Origin: Undibacterium umbellatum
Lineage (GTDB): Bacteria > Pseudomonadota > Gammaproteobacteria > Burkholderiales > Burkholderiaceae_D
Length of the DNA: 64,000 nucleotides
Assembly (NCBI RefSeq): GCF_014284125.1
Contig: NZ_JACOFX010000016.1
Coordinates: forward strand, 1 to 64,000
Reading direction: 5' to 3'
The notes below the pieces were generated by a model that had not been told where the DNA came from, made no database searches, and worked only from the letters and a program-made list of their open reading frames with translations. The position numbers were made by a program, and so were the translations under genes. Within the stretch, counting starts at the first letter, position 1. Each line of letters starts with the position of its first letter. Positions 45,385-54,656 of this stretch are shown here, one piece after another.

Positions 45385-46199
45385 TGGCGAGCCGCCAGGT
45401 CTATGGTCGGCTGCGTAAATGCCTGATACAAGTCCCCTGCCTGCTGATCCCAGTCGTTGAGCCTGGTTTGCTGTAAGGCGACTGTCTGCATGTCGCCACG
45501 GGCAATCGGCCCTGTCAATGCGGCTTGCGTTCCCAGGTTAAAGACATTTTCCAGCGTCTGCCTTGCCAATGGCGCAGCCATCTTTTGCGCGATCTCTGCA
45601 GGTATGCCCGCCGCCTGATAAGTACGCAGGGCAACTTCCATCAGGGTCACCAGATAATTGCTGGCGAATACAGAACCGGCGTGATACAGCAGTTTATTGT
45701 CAGCATTGATGATCACGGTTTCTGCTCCTATGGCTTGCAAGGCAGGCACTAATAATGTAAGTGCGGCCTCATCACCCTCCACGCTGCAAATAGTGCCAGC
45801 AAATTGCTCAGCCAGCAGATCAACATTGGCAAAACTACGCACTGGATGGACACTGGCAACAACTGCGCCTGCCAATCTGGCGGCTCGCAACTCTGTCGAT
45901 GCCTTGGCACCACTACAATGAAAAATGACGCTGCCCACTTTCAGTAAGCCAGCATCTGCCAGTTGCTGGCAGATGCTGGCAATCTGGTCGTCACTGACGC
46001 TCAACATGGTGACATCGGCGGGCTGCAATTGCGAGATGCCATTCACTGCCTGCCCTGCTCCAACCCAGGCCACAGCATTGCTGGCACTAGCCGGCGTACG
46101 ATTCAACACATGCTGTATGGCAAACTGCTGCTTGCGCTGGAAGTTTTTTGCCAGTACCTTGCCAACTTTACCGGCACCAATGATATTCAGGGTCTTCAT
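45369..46199 (-). CDS. Rossmann-like, DUF2520-domain dehydrogenase
   Basis: The 276-residue protein has an N-terminal NAD(P)-binding motif IIGAGKVGKVLAKNF and a C-terminal helical DUF2520 domain (YHAGSVFASNYLVTLMEVA, the characteristic His/Asn region). It resembles ketopantoate-reductase/F420-dependent oxidoreductase-like proteins; substrate unknown. It lies three bases downstream of the Crp/Fnr regulator stop on the same strand, so the two are likely co-transcribed. Confidence 0.9.
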   Translation of the reverse strand: MKTLNIIGAGKVGKVLAKNFQRKQQFAIQHVLNRTPASASNAVAWVGAGQAVNGISQLQPADVTMLSVSDDQIASICQQLADAGLLKVGSVIFHCSGAKASTELRAARLAGAVVASVHPVRSFANVDLLAEQFAGTICSVEGDEAALTLLVPALQAIGAETVIINADNKLLYHAGSVFASNYLVTLMEVALRTYQAAGIPAEIAQKMAAPLARQTLENVFNLGTQAALTGPIARGDMQTVALQQTRLNDWDQQAGDLYQAFTQPTIDLAARHHSEK

Positions 46200-46202
46200 A
46201 CT

Positions 46203-46925
46203 TCACTCTTCAGGGAAGCGGCGCAAACCATCCAGGTCAAGGATGGTAATGCCGCCGTAGTCCACGCTCAGCAGGTTTTTCTTTTCCAGCAATTGCAAAG
46301 CCTGGTTGGCACGTTGGCGCGATACGCTGGAGATGTAACCTATTTCTTCTTGCGATATCTGAATTTGCATGCTGCTACCAGGATTCAGATAGGGATTGAA
46401 CATGGCTGCCAGACAACGGGCGACACGGGTGTCGGGGTCCAGCATGCGATCATACTCAACCAGGGATATGAACAAGCCCAGTCGCTCGTTCAACTGATGC
46501 AGGAGAAAGCGGTTAAACGGGATGCTGTTATCCAGCAAGTAGGTGAAGGTAGCACGTGGCATATAGGCGACACGGGTATCCCGCAGGGCCACCACGTCAT
46601 AACGGCGCGGCTCGGTCTTCAGCAGCGAGCCTTCACCAAACCAGCCGCCCGCAAGCATGCAACTGAAGGTCACCGTCTTGCCATCGGGCGAGATACTGCT
46701 CATCTTCAGGAAGCCTTCAATAACGCCCATCCAGTGTTCCACTGGATCGCCTTTGCGGCATACGTAACCGCCTGCGGGAATGAAACGCTCGACGACTTCA
46801 TCTTCCAGCTTTTGCATGTGCTCAGGTGCGAGCATGCTGGCCCACATGGACTTGGCAAAGCGTTCTTTAGGGTCGCTGATTTTCTTTGTCATATTTGTGC
46901 AACGCACCACAGATAATTGCTTCAT
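46203..46925 (-). CDS. Crp/Fnr-family regulator
   Basis: The 240-residue regulator has a cyclic-nucleotide-binding-like domain (about 25-145) and a winged HTH (about 165-235). The ligand loop GEGSLLKTEPRRYDVVA lacks the Arg-Ser pair of cAMP binders. The recognition helix SSVSRQRANQALQLLEKK differs from CRP, so it should not share the TGTGA sites. It may start at the inner ATG at 46892. It is divergent from the acyl-CoA synthetase-liv operon across 258 bases, making it a candidate regulator of that operon; this is inference. Confidence 0.9.
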   Translation of the reverse strand: MKQLSVVRCTNMTKKISDPKERFAKSMWASMLAPEHMQKLEDEVVERFIPAGGYVCRKGDPVEHWMGVIEGFLKMSSISPDGKTVTFSCMLAGGWFGEGSLLKTEPRRYDVVALRDTRVAYMPRATFTYLLDNSIPFNRFLLHQLNERLGLFISLVEYDRMLDPDTRVARCLAAMFNPYLNPGSSMQIQISQEEIGYISSVSRQRANQALQLLEKKNLLSVDYGGITILDLDGLRRFPEE

Positions 46926-47183
46926 TTTTTCAGATTGTCAGTCGAATGACAACCACTGGCCCCCGAAGGGTCTACTATCGCTTCAACAAAAAGAATTACG
47001 GAGACATTGTAAGCGAGTTGCCGATTGCAGCGAAGACTGCAGGCACTCAAAGGCGACTCATTTCAGCATGCCACTACAATACCTACCGTAAAAGTCCCCC
47101 TGCCTGGATATCGTAAGCAAGCAGTAAGGACGCATCAGGACACTCACATGAAGTAAGCCCTAAAACAATAGGCTGGTGGAGAC

Positions 47184-49136
47184 ATGAATCAAAAAGAAGC
47201 AGCGAATTCGACTTTTCCCAGGTTGTTATTGCAGCACGGAAAAACACGGCCGCAACATCCGGCCTTCCGTGAAAAAGACCTGGGTATCTGGCAAACCTGG
47301 AACTGGCAGCAAGTCAATGCAGAGGTGCGCGCCCTTGCCTGTGGTCTGGCTGCACAGGGCTTCAAGCGCGGCATGAATCTGGCCATCATCGGCGACAACC
47401 GCCCACGCCTGTACTGGGCCATGGCTGCGGCTCAATGCCTGGGGGGCATACCTGTACCTTTATATCAGGACGCACCGGCTGCCGACATGGCCTATGTGCT
47501 GGAAAATGCCGAAATTGTCTTTGCCGTCGTCGAAGATCAGGAACAGGTTGATAAGCTGCTGGAGATCAAACAGCAGTATGCTGGCATACAACATATCACC
47601 TTTGATGATGACCGTGGCATGCGCCATTATCACCAGCCAGAACTGACTTCCTATGCCGCCTTGCAGGAACTGGGCCGTGCTTTCGATATGACCCATCCTG
47701 ATTTTTTCATGAGAGAAGTAGAACTGGGTCAACCTGACGACACTGCTGTCATGCTGTACACTTCAGGCACCACCGGCAAGCCCAAGGGAGTTTGCCAGTC
47801 TCACCGCTCTTTCATGACAGCGGCAATGGGCGGCATGGAATTTGACGAACTCACTGCAGACGAGGATATCCTGTCTTACCTGCCCATGGCATGGGTGGGC
47901 GACCATTTATTTTCGTTTGCCCAGGCCATGGCCGCTGGGTTTACCGTGAATTGCCCAGAATCCAGTGAAACCGTCCTGACGGATTTACGTGAAGTTGGTC
48001 CCACATATTATTTCGCCCCACCGCGCGTGTTTGAAAACATGCTGACGACAGTCATGATACGCATGGAAGATGCGGGCAGCATCAAACGCAAACTGTTTGC
48101 CCATTTCATGGAACTGGCGCGCCGTGTTGGTTCTGACATCCTTGACGGCAAAGCTGTCAGCGGCATGGACAGGTTGCAATATGCACTAGGCAATCTGCTG
48201 ATTTATGGACCGCTGAAAAACGTACTGGGTCTGTCACGCGTGCGTGTTGCCTACACGGCCGGTGCCGCGATCGGCCCGGACCTGTTCCGCTTCTATCGCT
48301 CCATCGGTGTCAACCTCAAGCAATTATATGGCTCGACCGAAACCTGCGCCTATGTCTGCCTGCAGCCCGATGGGAAAATCAAGTTTGACAGTGTAGGCGA
48401 AGCGGCACCTGGCGTTGAAGTCAAACTCGCTCCAAATGGGGAAGTGCTGGTCAGGTCAGATGCCATGCTGACGGGCTACTACAAGCGCCCTGATGCAACG
48501 GCAGAAGTCATGGATGAGCAAGGTTACTTCCATACCGGTGATGCGGGCATCTTTGACCAGGATGGTCACCTCAAAATCATCGACCGGGCAGCCGATGTAG
48601 GCAAGATGAACCAGGGGCATATCTTCGCGCCCAACTACATAGAAAACAAACTCAAGTTCTTCCCCTTCATCAAGGAAGCCGTGGCCTTTGGCCATGAACG
48701 CGACACCGTGTGTGCCTTCATCAATATCGATATGGAGGCTGTCGGCAACTGGTCAGAAAGACGCGGCGTTGCTTATTCTGGCTACACCGATCTGGCGGCC
48801 AAGGCCGAGACTTATCAACTGATACTGTCGTGCATAGAAAAAGTGAATGCAGACCTTGCCAGTGAAGACTTGATGGCAGGTACACAGATACACCGCTTCC
48901 TGGTGCTGCACAAAGAACTCGATCCCGATGATGATGAGCTGACGCGTACCCGCAAGGTCAGGCGCAAGTTCATTGCCGAAAAATATGCCGTGTTGATAGA
49001 AGCCCTGTATTCAGACAAGCGTTCGCAATTCATAGAGACCCTGGTCAAGTTTGAGGATGGCCGCCAGGGCAAGGTCAGTGCCGATTTGCATATCAGCGAT
49101 GTCAAAACATTTTCTGCCCAAAAGCTGGCTGCATAA
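47184..49136 (+). CDS. Long-chain acyl-CoA synthetase (AMP-forming)
   Basis: This 650-residue ANL-superfamily enzyme has the P-loop YTSGTTGKPKGV (about 192-203), the adenine motif YGSTE, and TGDAGIFDQDGHLKIIDRA with the hinge Asp/Arg. It activates a carboxylic acid to acyl-CoA. It belongs to the FadD15-like long-chain group by size, but substrate is unknown. First gene of the operon with a liv-type ABC transporter and a PaaK-like ligase, suggesting that imported acids are trapped as CoA esters. livG follows by 11 bases. Confidence 0.92.
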   Translation: MNQKEAANSTFPRLLLQHGKTRPQHPAFREKDLGIWQTWNWQQVNAEVRALACGLAAQGFKRGMNLAIIGDNRPRLYWAMAAAQCLGGIPVPLYQDAPAADMAYVLENAEIVFAVVEDQEQVDKLLEIKQQYAGIQHITFDDDRGMRHYHQPELTSYAALQELGRAFDMTHPDFFMREVELGQPDDTAVMLYTSGTTGKPKGVCQSHRSFMTAAMGGMEFDELTADEDILSYLPMAWVGDHLFSFAQAMAAGFTVNCPESSETVLTDLREVGPTYYFAPPRVFENMLTTVMIRMEDAGSIKRKLFAHFMELARRVGSDILDGKAVSGMDRLQYALGNLLIYGPLKNVLGLSRVRVAYTAGAAIGPDLFRFYRSIGVNLKQLYGSTETCAYVCLQPDGKIKFDSVGEAAPGVEVKLAPNGEVLVRSDAMLTGYYKRPDATAEVMDEQGYFHTGDAGIFDQDGHLKIIDRAADVGKMNQGHIFAPNYIENKLKFFPFIKEAVAFGHERDTVCAFINIDMEAVGNWSERRGVAYSGYTDLAAKAETYQLILSCIEKVNADLASEDLMAGTQIHRFLVLHKELDPDDDELTRTRKVRRKFIAEKYAVLIEALYSDKRSQFIETLVKFEDGRQGKVSADLHISDVKTFSAQKLAA

Positions 49137-49147
49137 GGAATATATAA

Positions 49148-49936
49148 ATGGCAGATAACAGAAAAATCGGTGAAGTCATCCTGGACTTGCAAAACATCTC
49201 GCTCGCTTTTGGGGGTGTCAAAGCCCTGACGAATATTTCCTTCAACGTCAGAGAACATGAAATACGCGCCATCATAGGCCCTAACGGTGCTGGTAAGAGT
49301 TCGATGCTGAATGTCATCAATGGTGTATATCGCCCGCAGCAAGGCGACATCACTTACCGTGGCCAGCACCGCAAGGACATGAATACCTATGCGGCGGCAA
49401 AAAGCGGTATCGCCAGGACTTTCCAGAACATCGCCCTGTTCAAGGGCATGAGCGTACTCGACAACATCATGACGGGTCGCAACCTGAAAATGAAAAGCAA
49501 TTTCCTCATGCAAGCCTTGTACTGGGGCCCCGCACAAAAAGAAGAAATCGCCCACCGTGAAAAGGTGGAAGAAATTATCGACTTCCTGGAAATCCAGCAC
49601 ATACGCAAAATACCGGTAGGCCGTCTTTCCTATGGCTTGCAAAAGCGCGTGGAACTGGGCCGGGCACTGGCAGCCGAGCCTGAGATTTTATTGCTGGATG
49701 AACCCATGGCTGGCATGAACGTGGAAGAAAAACAGGACATGAGCCGCTTCATCCTCGATGTCAATGACCAGCTGGGTACCACCATCGTTTTGATTGAACA
49801 TGATATGGGCGTGGTCATGGATATTTCTGACCGCGTGGTCGTGCTTGATTACGGCAAGAAAATCGGTGACGGTACGCCTGCCGAGGTGCTGGCGAATCAG
49901 GAAGTGATTAATGCTTACCTTGGTGTGGCGCATTAG
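49148..49936 (+). CDS. livG: Branched-chain amino acid-type ABC transporter ATPase (LivG)
   Basis: The 262-residue ATPase has Walker A GPNGAGKSS, the LivG-specific GIARTFQNIALFKGMSVLDNI segment, signature LSYGLQKRVELGRAL, Walker B ILLLDEPMAGMN and H-loop VLIEHDM. An AAGGAA ribosome-binding site lies upstream. It pairs with LivF at 53728. Substrate is not necessarily an amino acid given the CoA ligases in the operon. Confidence 0.94.
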   Translation: MADNRKIGEVILDLQNISLAFGGVKALTNISFNVREHEIRAIIGPNGAGKSSMLNVINGVYRPQQGDITYRGQHRKDMNTYAAAKSGIARTFQNIALFKGMSVLDNIMTGRNLKMKSNFLMQALYWGPAQKEEIAHREKVEEIIDFLEIQHIRKIPVGRLSYGLQKRVELGRALAAEPEILLLDEPMAGMNVEEKQDMSRFILDVNDQLGTTIVLIEHDMGVVMDISDRVVVLDYGKKIGDGTPAEVLANQEVINAYLGVAH

Positions 49937-49954
49937 AGAATTTTAAAACCATTA

Positions 49955-50063
49955 ACCACAGAGGCACAGAGACACCGAGAAAAGCACAGAGAAAATCAAA
50001 AATTGAATGTGAGAAGTTCTCATGTTTTTCCTCTGTGTCTCCGTGTCTCTGTGTTGAGAGGTC
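49955..50063. repeat. Large inverted-repeat element of CACAGAG units
   Basis: In the livG-livH gap, a left arm built from CACAGAGGCACAGAGACACC is mirrored by a right arm CTCTGTGTCTCCGTGTCTCTG. A short perfect palindrome (TGAGAAgTTCTCA, 50010-50022) sits near the centre. The whole can fold into one long cruciform. Elements of this composition are scattered in many Gram-negative genomes and spread as non-coding repeats. It sits inside an operon without an evident terminator T run. Confidence 0.75.
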
Positions 50064-50098
50064 TTAAGTGTTTGCTTAACGTAAGCTGAGAGCTAGAA

Positions 50099-51001
50099 AT
50101 GAATATCAGTTTTTTCTTTGAAGTGTTTATCGGTGGCTTGTTGTCCGGTGTCATGTATGCGCTGGTAGCGCTGGGTTTCGTGCTGATTTACAAGGCTTCG
50201 GGTGTCTTCAATTTTGCGCAAGGTGCGATGGTGTTTTTTGCAGCCCTGACCTGCGTAGGCCTGACCGAGAAATTTGAAATGTCCCTGTGGCTGGCGATAC
50301 CGCTGACCATGCTGGTGATGGTGGCACTGGGCCTGGCAATCGAGCGGGTAGTATTGCGCCCGCTGGTTAACCAGCCTGAGATCACCTTGTTCATGGCCAC
50401 CATCGGACTGACCTTTTTTATCGAAGGTCTGGCGCAGTTGCTGTGGGGTTCGCAACCACACAAACTGACACTGCCTATCGACGATGTACCCATAGAATAT
50501 TTGATGGAAAAATTCAATATTCTTGTGTCGCAATTCGATGTAATTGCTGCCTTGATTTGTGCACTGCTGGTGACTGGCCTGGCTCTGCTGTTTTCCAAAA
50601 CCAAGATAGGCCGTGCCTTGCGTGCGGTAGCAGATGATCATCAGGCGGCGCTGGCTGTTGGTATTCCGCTGCAACAGATATGGGGCATAGTCTGGGCGGT
50701 GGCTGGCTTCGTCGCCCTGGTCGCTGGCCTGCTCTGGGGTGCACGTAATGGTGTGCAGTTTGCACTGACCTTCGTCGCCTTGAAAGCCTTGCCGGTATTG
50801 ATACTGGGCGGTTTCACTTCTGTACCTGGCGCGATTGTTGGAGGCCTGATTATCGGTGCATCTGAAAAACTGGCAGAAGTGTATATAGGCCCATTGGTGG
50901 GTGGTGGCATAGAGGGCTGGTTCCCATATGTGCTGGCACTGCTGTTCCTGCTGGTCAGGCCCGAAGGTTTGTTTGGTGAAAAAATCATACGCAGGATTTG
51001 A
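50099..51001 (+). CDS. livH: Branched-chain amino acid-type ABC transporter permease (LivH)
   Basis: The 300-residue membrane protein has the LivH pattern: FIGGLLSGVMYALVALGFVL at the N-terminus, NFAQGAMVFFAAL, and RAVADDHQAALAVGI (the coupling helix facing the ATPase). About eight transmembrane segments. It forms the membrane channel with LivM. It is separated from livG by the CACAGAG repeat element and from livM by another repeat. Confidence 0.94.
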   Translation: MNISFFFEVFIGGLLSGVMYALVALGFVLIYKASGVFNFAQGAMVFFAALTCVGLTEKFEMSLWLAIPLTMLVMVALGLAIERVVLRPLVNQPEITLFMATIGLTFFIEGLAQLLWGSQPHKLTLPIDDVPIEYLMEKFNILVSQFDVIAALICALLVTGLALLFSKTKIGRALRAVADDHQAALAVGIPLQQIWGIVWAVAGFVALVAGLLWGARNGVQFALTFVALKALPVLILGGFTSVPGAIVGGLIIGASEKLAEVYIGPLVGGGIEGWFPYVLALLFLLVRPEGLFGEKIIRRI

Positions 51002-51023
51002 TATCCCGCAGGTCAGCCCAATA

Positions 51024-51137
51024 AGGACTTACGCAAAATTGTCCCAGCAAGGCGTAGCGACGAAGACAGTACTTTAGTACCGAATCTTGCTAAATGCAGG
51101 AGCTGCAACGCAGCTGGGGCGGTTTAGCGTAAGTCCT
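51024..51137. repeat. Palindromic repeat element with 11-bp terminal inverted repeats
   Basis: This 114-base element lies between livH and livM. Perfect terminal repeats AGGACTTACGC (51024-51034) and GCGTAAGTCCT (51127-51137) enclose a second, imperfect pair (GTCCCAGC / GCTGGGGC) and an inner GTAC-tttA-GTAC palindrome. The bases AATA flank both sides (51020-51023 and 51138-51141), a possible 4-bp target duplication. It has no open reading frame and looks like a MITE or REP-class element. Confidence 0.75.
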
Positions 51138-51173
51138 AATAATCAAACGTAATTAGCAGAGTAGAGGAACACC

Positions 51174-52232
51174 ATGTTCTACCGTGAAGCAGGTCAGTTT
51201 AAAACAAGCTATCAGGCAGATAACCAGATATTCCCGATACGACAAGACCGTATCGGTATTGCCATCGTCCTGATCGCGGCATTTGTTGCCGTACCGGGGC
51301 TGGCAACCGATTATGCGTTTTCAGCCATCTTCATTCCCTTCCTGATATTTTCCCTGGCAGCACTGGGCTTGAATATCCTGACTGGATATGCCGGACAATT
51401 GTCGCTGGGTTCAGCAGCATTCATGGCAGTAGGTGCTTTTGCTTCCTACAATTTTGTATTGCGCATCCCCGGCATCCCTGTCTTGCTGGCCTTTGTACTG
51501 GGTGGTTTGTCGGCAGCCATGGTGGGCATCGCCTTTGGTTTGCCCTCGCTGCGCATACGTGGTTTTTACCTGGCAGCAGCGACGCTGGCAACCCAATTTT
51601 TCGTGGTGTGGTGCCTGACCAAGATACAGTGGTTCACCAACTACAGTTCTTCCGGCGTCATCACTGCGCAAGAAATGGTGATCATGGGTATGAGTATCAA
51701 TACTCCAGTCAAAAAGTATTTACTGACACTGACCGTAGTTTGCGTCATGGCATTGCTGGCCAAGAATATGGTGAGATCAAACGTAGGCCGCTCATGGATG
51801 GCGGTGCGTGACATGGACGTAGCGGCAGAAGTCATTGGTTTCCGCCTCATGCGCACCAAGTTGCTGGCCTTTGCGGTGTCCTCGTTTTACTGCGGTATTG
51901 CCGGTGCCCTGTATGCCTATGCCTATCTGGGTACGGTAGAACCGGAAGCCTATAACCTTGACCTGTCTTTCCGCATCCTGTTCATGATCATTATAGGTGG
52001 TGTTGGTTCCATACTCGGCTCTTTCCTTGGTTCGGCTTTCATCATCCTGCTGCCCATCGTCCTGAACCTGATTGCCCATGGTCTGTCCTTGCCGACCAAC
52101 GTGGCATCGAACCTTGAGCTGATGGTATTTGGCGCCTTGATTATATTCTTCCTCATCGTTGAACCACATGGCCTGGCAAGATTGTGGCAAATCACCAAGG
52201 AAAAATTGCGACTCTGGCCTTTCCCGCATTGA
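51174..52232 (+). CDS. livM: Branched-chain amino acid-type ABC transporter permease (LivM)
   Basis: The 352-residue permease has the LivM hallmark ALGLNILTGYAGQLSLGSAAFMAVGA and the ATPase-coupling segment GRSWMAVRDMDVAAEVIGF. An N-terminal cytoplasmic segment of about 25 residues precedes the first helix. AGAGGAAC lies before the ATG. It pairs with LivH. Confidence 0.94.
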   Translation: MFYREAGQFKTSYQADNQIFPIRQDRIGIAIVLIAAFVAVPGLATDYAFSAIFIPFLIFSLAALGLNILTGYAGQLSLGSAAFMAVGAFASYNFVLRIPGIPVLLAFVLGGLSAAMVGIAFGLPSLRIRGFYLAAATLATQFFVVWCLTKIQWFTNYSSSGVITAQEMVIMGMSINTPVKKYLLTLTVVCVMALLAKNMVRSNVGRSWMAVRDMDVAAEVIGFRLMRTKLLAFAVSSFYCGIAGALYAYAYLGTVEPEAYNLDLSFRILFMIIIGGVGSILGSFLGSAFIILLPIVLNLIAHGLSLPTNVASNLELMVFGALIIFFLIVEPHGLARLWQITKEKLRLWPFPH

Positions 52233-52352
52233 GTGGCAATAACAAGACTAGTATCAAAAGTAAAAGAGAGTTCATAATAAAGATGCTTCGCCTTTGACAA
52301 AAAAGGTAGAAAAGCATCAGGCAATACCCATCCAAAACCACTAGGAGACAAT

Positions 52353-53654
52353 ATGAAACTGCTTAAATCCCTGCTCATGGCTTCGGCAATCCTGGGCGCC
52401 GTCAATGCAGCCCAGGCGAATGATCAATTCATTCCCGTCCTGTCTTATCGCGTTGGCCCCTATGCGGCTGGCGGATCAGGCTTTTACGGTGGTGCCATCG
52501 ATTACTTCAATCTGGTGAATGCCAAAGGCGGCTTGAATGGGATCAAGATTTCCTGGGAAGAATGCGAGACAGAATACAATGCTTCGCGCGGTGTAGAGTG
52601 TTATGAACGCCTGAAGAAAAACCAGGGTGGCGCATCGCTGATAGAGCCATTATCTACTGGTATCGCCTACGGTATTCTCGATCGTGTCGCTGAAGACAAG
52701 ATTCCTTTGACGACGCTGGGTTATGGCCGTTCTGATGCGGCCAATGGCAAGGTCTTCCCTTATGTCTTCCCACTGATCACCAGCTACTGGAACCAGGCTG
52801 CGGCGATGACCAAATACCTGGGTGATAAATCCGGCGGCCTGGACAAGCTCAAGGGCAAGAAGATCGTCCATCTTTACCATGATTCTGCTTTCGGGAAAGA
52901 ACCTATCCCGGTATTTGAAGCACAAGCCAAGCAATATGGGTTCGAGCTCATCAAGATCCCGGTTGCCCACCCCGGCAATGAACAGCAATCGCAATGGCTG
53001 CAAATCCGCCAGGCCAACCCTGATTATGTGATCCTGTGGGGCTGGGGTGTCATGAATGCGGTGGCGATCAAGACCGCACAGCGCAATGGTTATTCGCGTG
53101 AAAAAATGCTGGGTGTCTGGTGGGCGGGTTCAGAAGAAGATGCGATCCCGGCTGGCGATGCAGCAAAAGGCTATACCGCGATGACTTTCAACACACCAGG
53201 CAATTACCCAGTGCTTGATGAAATCCGCAGCAAGGTGTATGCCGCTGGCAAGGGCAATCTGGGCGACAAATCCCGCATCGGTTCTGTTTATCACATGCGT
53301 GGTGTGACTGCTGCAATCTTGTGGACAGAAGCCATCCTGAAAGCGCAGGAGAAATACGGCAAAGGCAAGCTCATGACTTCCGAGCAAATCCGCTGGGGCT
53401 TTGAAAACCTGAATGTTGATGAAGCTCGTCAAAAAACGCTGGGTGCGATGGGCATGTTCCCGCCTGTGAAAACTTCTTGTGAAGATCATGAAGGTTCCGG
53501 CGCTGTCAAGGTGCAACAATGGACAGGCGACAAATGGAAAGCCATCACGCCTAACTGGGTCACTGGTGACAAGGCTTTGACGCGCGCGATGCTGGAAGAA
53601 TCTTCCAACAAATATGCGGCTGAGAAAAAAATCACGCCGGCCTGTTTGAAGTAA
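52353..53654 (+). CDS. livK: ABC transporter periplasmic substrate-binding protein (LivK type)
   Basis: The 433-residue binding protein has a signal peptide (MKLLKSLLMASAILGAVNAAQA) and a type I periplasmic-binding fold (Peripla_BP_6): VLSYRVGPYAAGGSGFYGGAIDY opens the first lobe. It captures the solute for the liv permeases. It is larger than leucine-binding proteins and lacks an obvious amino-acid site by eye, in keeping with an unusual substrate. AGGAGA precedes the ATG. A hairpin follows the stop. Confidence 0.93.
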   Translation: MKLLKSLLMASAILGAVNAAQANDQFIPVLSYRVGPYAAGGSGFYGGAIDYFNLVNAKGGLNGIKISWEECETEYNASRGVECYERLKKNQGGASLIEPLSTGIAYGILDRVAEDKIPLTTLGYGRSDAANGKVFPYVFPLITSYWNQAAAMTKYLGDKSGGLDKLKGKKIVHLYHDSAFGKEPIPVFEAQAKQYGFELIKIPVAHPGNEQQSQWLQIRQANPDYVILWGWGVMNAVAIKTAQRNGYSREKMLGVWWAGSEEDAIPAGDAAKGYTAMTFNTPGNYPVLDEIRSKVYAAGKGNLGDKSRIGSVYHMRGVTAAILWTEAILKAQEKYGKGKLMTSEQIRWGFENLNVDEARQKTLGAMGMFPPVKTSCEDHEGSGAVKVQQWTGDKWKAITPNWVTGDKALTRAMLEESSNKYAAEKKITPACLK

Positions 53655-53671
53655 GCGATAAGCAGTAATTA

Positions 53672-53699
53672 GCGGAGGCCAGCCTGTGCCTCCGCCCCT
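53672..53699 (+). terminator. Hairpin between livK and livF
   Basis: GCGGAGGC / GCCTCCGC is a perfect 8-bp stem followed by CCCCTTTTG. It can stop part of transcription or protect the upstream livK mRNA, giving more binding protein than ATPase. Such a hairpin after binding-protein genes is common in ABC operons. Confidence 0.7.
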
Positions 53700-53727
53700 T
53701 TTGTACAAATCATTGCAGATCAAGATC

Positions 53728-54591
53728 ATGAGCGTTCATAGCATCACGGCAGAAACGGCAACGGCAGCAAATACAGCTGCAACTACCGACATCGCCTATC
53801 TCAGTGTCAACAATATCGAAGTCATCTACGATCACGTGATCCTGGTATTGAAGGGTATTTCCCTGCAAGTGCCACAAGGAAAAATCGTTGCCTTGCTGGG
53901 TGCCAATGGCGCGGGCAAATCAACCACGCTGAAGGCGATATCGACGCTACTGAGAAACGAGCGCGGCGATATCACGAAGGGCGATATTACTTTCCGCGGG
54001 CAGCGTGTTGATCACCTGACGCCAAATGAACTGGTCAAACGTGGGCTGTCGCAAGTCATGGAAGGCCGCCATTGTTTTGCACATCTGACTGTAGAAGAAA
54101 ATCTATTGACGGGTGCCTACACGCGCAGCCTTTCACGCAGTGAACTCAAGGCAGAGCTGGAAAAGGTCTATCACTACTTCCCGCGCCTGCGTGAGCGTCG
54201 TAATTCGCAAGCTGGCTACACCTCGGGTGGTGAACAGCAGATGTGCGCGATAGGCCGCGCCCTGATGGCAAAGCCATCGATGATATTGCTTGATGAACCA
54301 TCGATGGGTATCGCACCACAACTAGTCGAAGAGATTTTTGAAATCGTCAAAAGCTTGAACATCGAAGAGAAAGTATCGTTCCTGCTGGCCGAGCAAAATA
54401 CCAATGTCGCCCTTCGCTATGCAGACTTTGGCTACATCCTGGAAAACGGCAGGGTCGTCATGGAAGGCGAGGCCAAAGACCTCAGCAGCAATGAAGACGT
54501 CAAGGAATTTTATCTTGGTGTCTCAGGCGCAGGCCGCAAGAGTTTCAAGGATATGAAGTTTTATAGAAGGCGCAAACGCTGGCTGGCTTGA
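53728..54591 (+). CDS. livF: Branched-chain amino acid-type ABC transporter ATPase (LivF)
   Basis: The 287-residue ATPase (from the ATG at 53728) has Walker A GANGAGKST, LivF-type GLSQVMEGRHCFAHLTVEENL, signature YTSGGEQQMCAIGRAL, Walker B ILLDEPSMGI and a C-terminal basic tail. A GTG at 53686 in frame would start 14 residues earlier, in the preceding hairpin region, and is not preferred. The downstream ligase frame begins at its stop. Confidence 0.92.
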   Translation: MSVHSITAETATAANTAATTDIAYLSVNNIEVIYDHVILVLKGISLQVPQGKIVALLGANGAGKSTTLKAISTLLRNERGDITKGDITFRGQRVDHLTPNELVKRGLSQVMEGRHCFAHLTVEENLLTGAYTRSLSRSELKAELEKVYHYFPRLRERRNSQAGYTSGGEQQMCAIGRALMAKPSMILLDEPSMGIAPQLVEEIFEIVKSLNIEEKVSFLLAEQNTNVALRYADFGYILENGRVVMEGEAKDLSSNEDVKEFYLGVSGAGRKSFKDMKFYRRRKRWLA

Positions 54592-54656
54592 GCCATCACT
54601 CATCGCTATCCATCATTTTGAGATGCACACAAATCAACCCACTATCGAGCATGCTC

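Noticed and set aside
45963..46916. 317-residue plus-strand frame
   Set aside because: Antisense to the DUF2520 and Crp/Fnr genes; composition follows their codon pattern.
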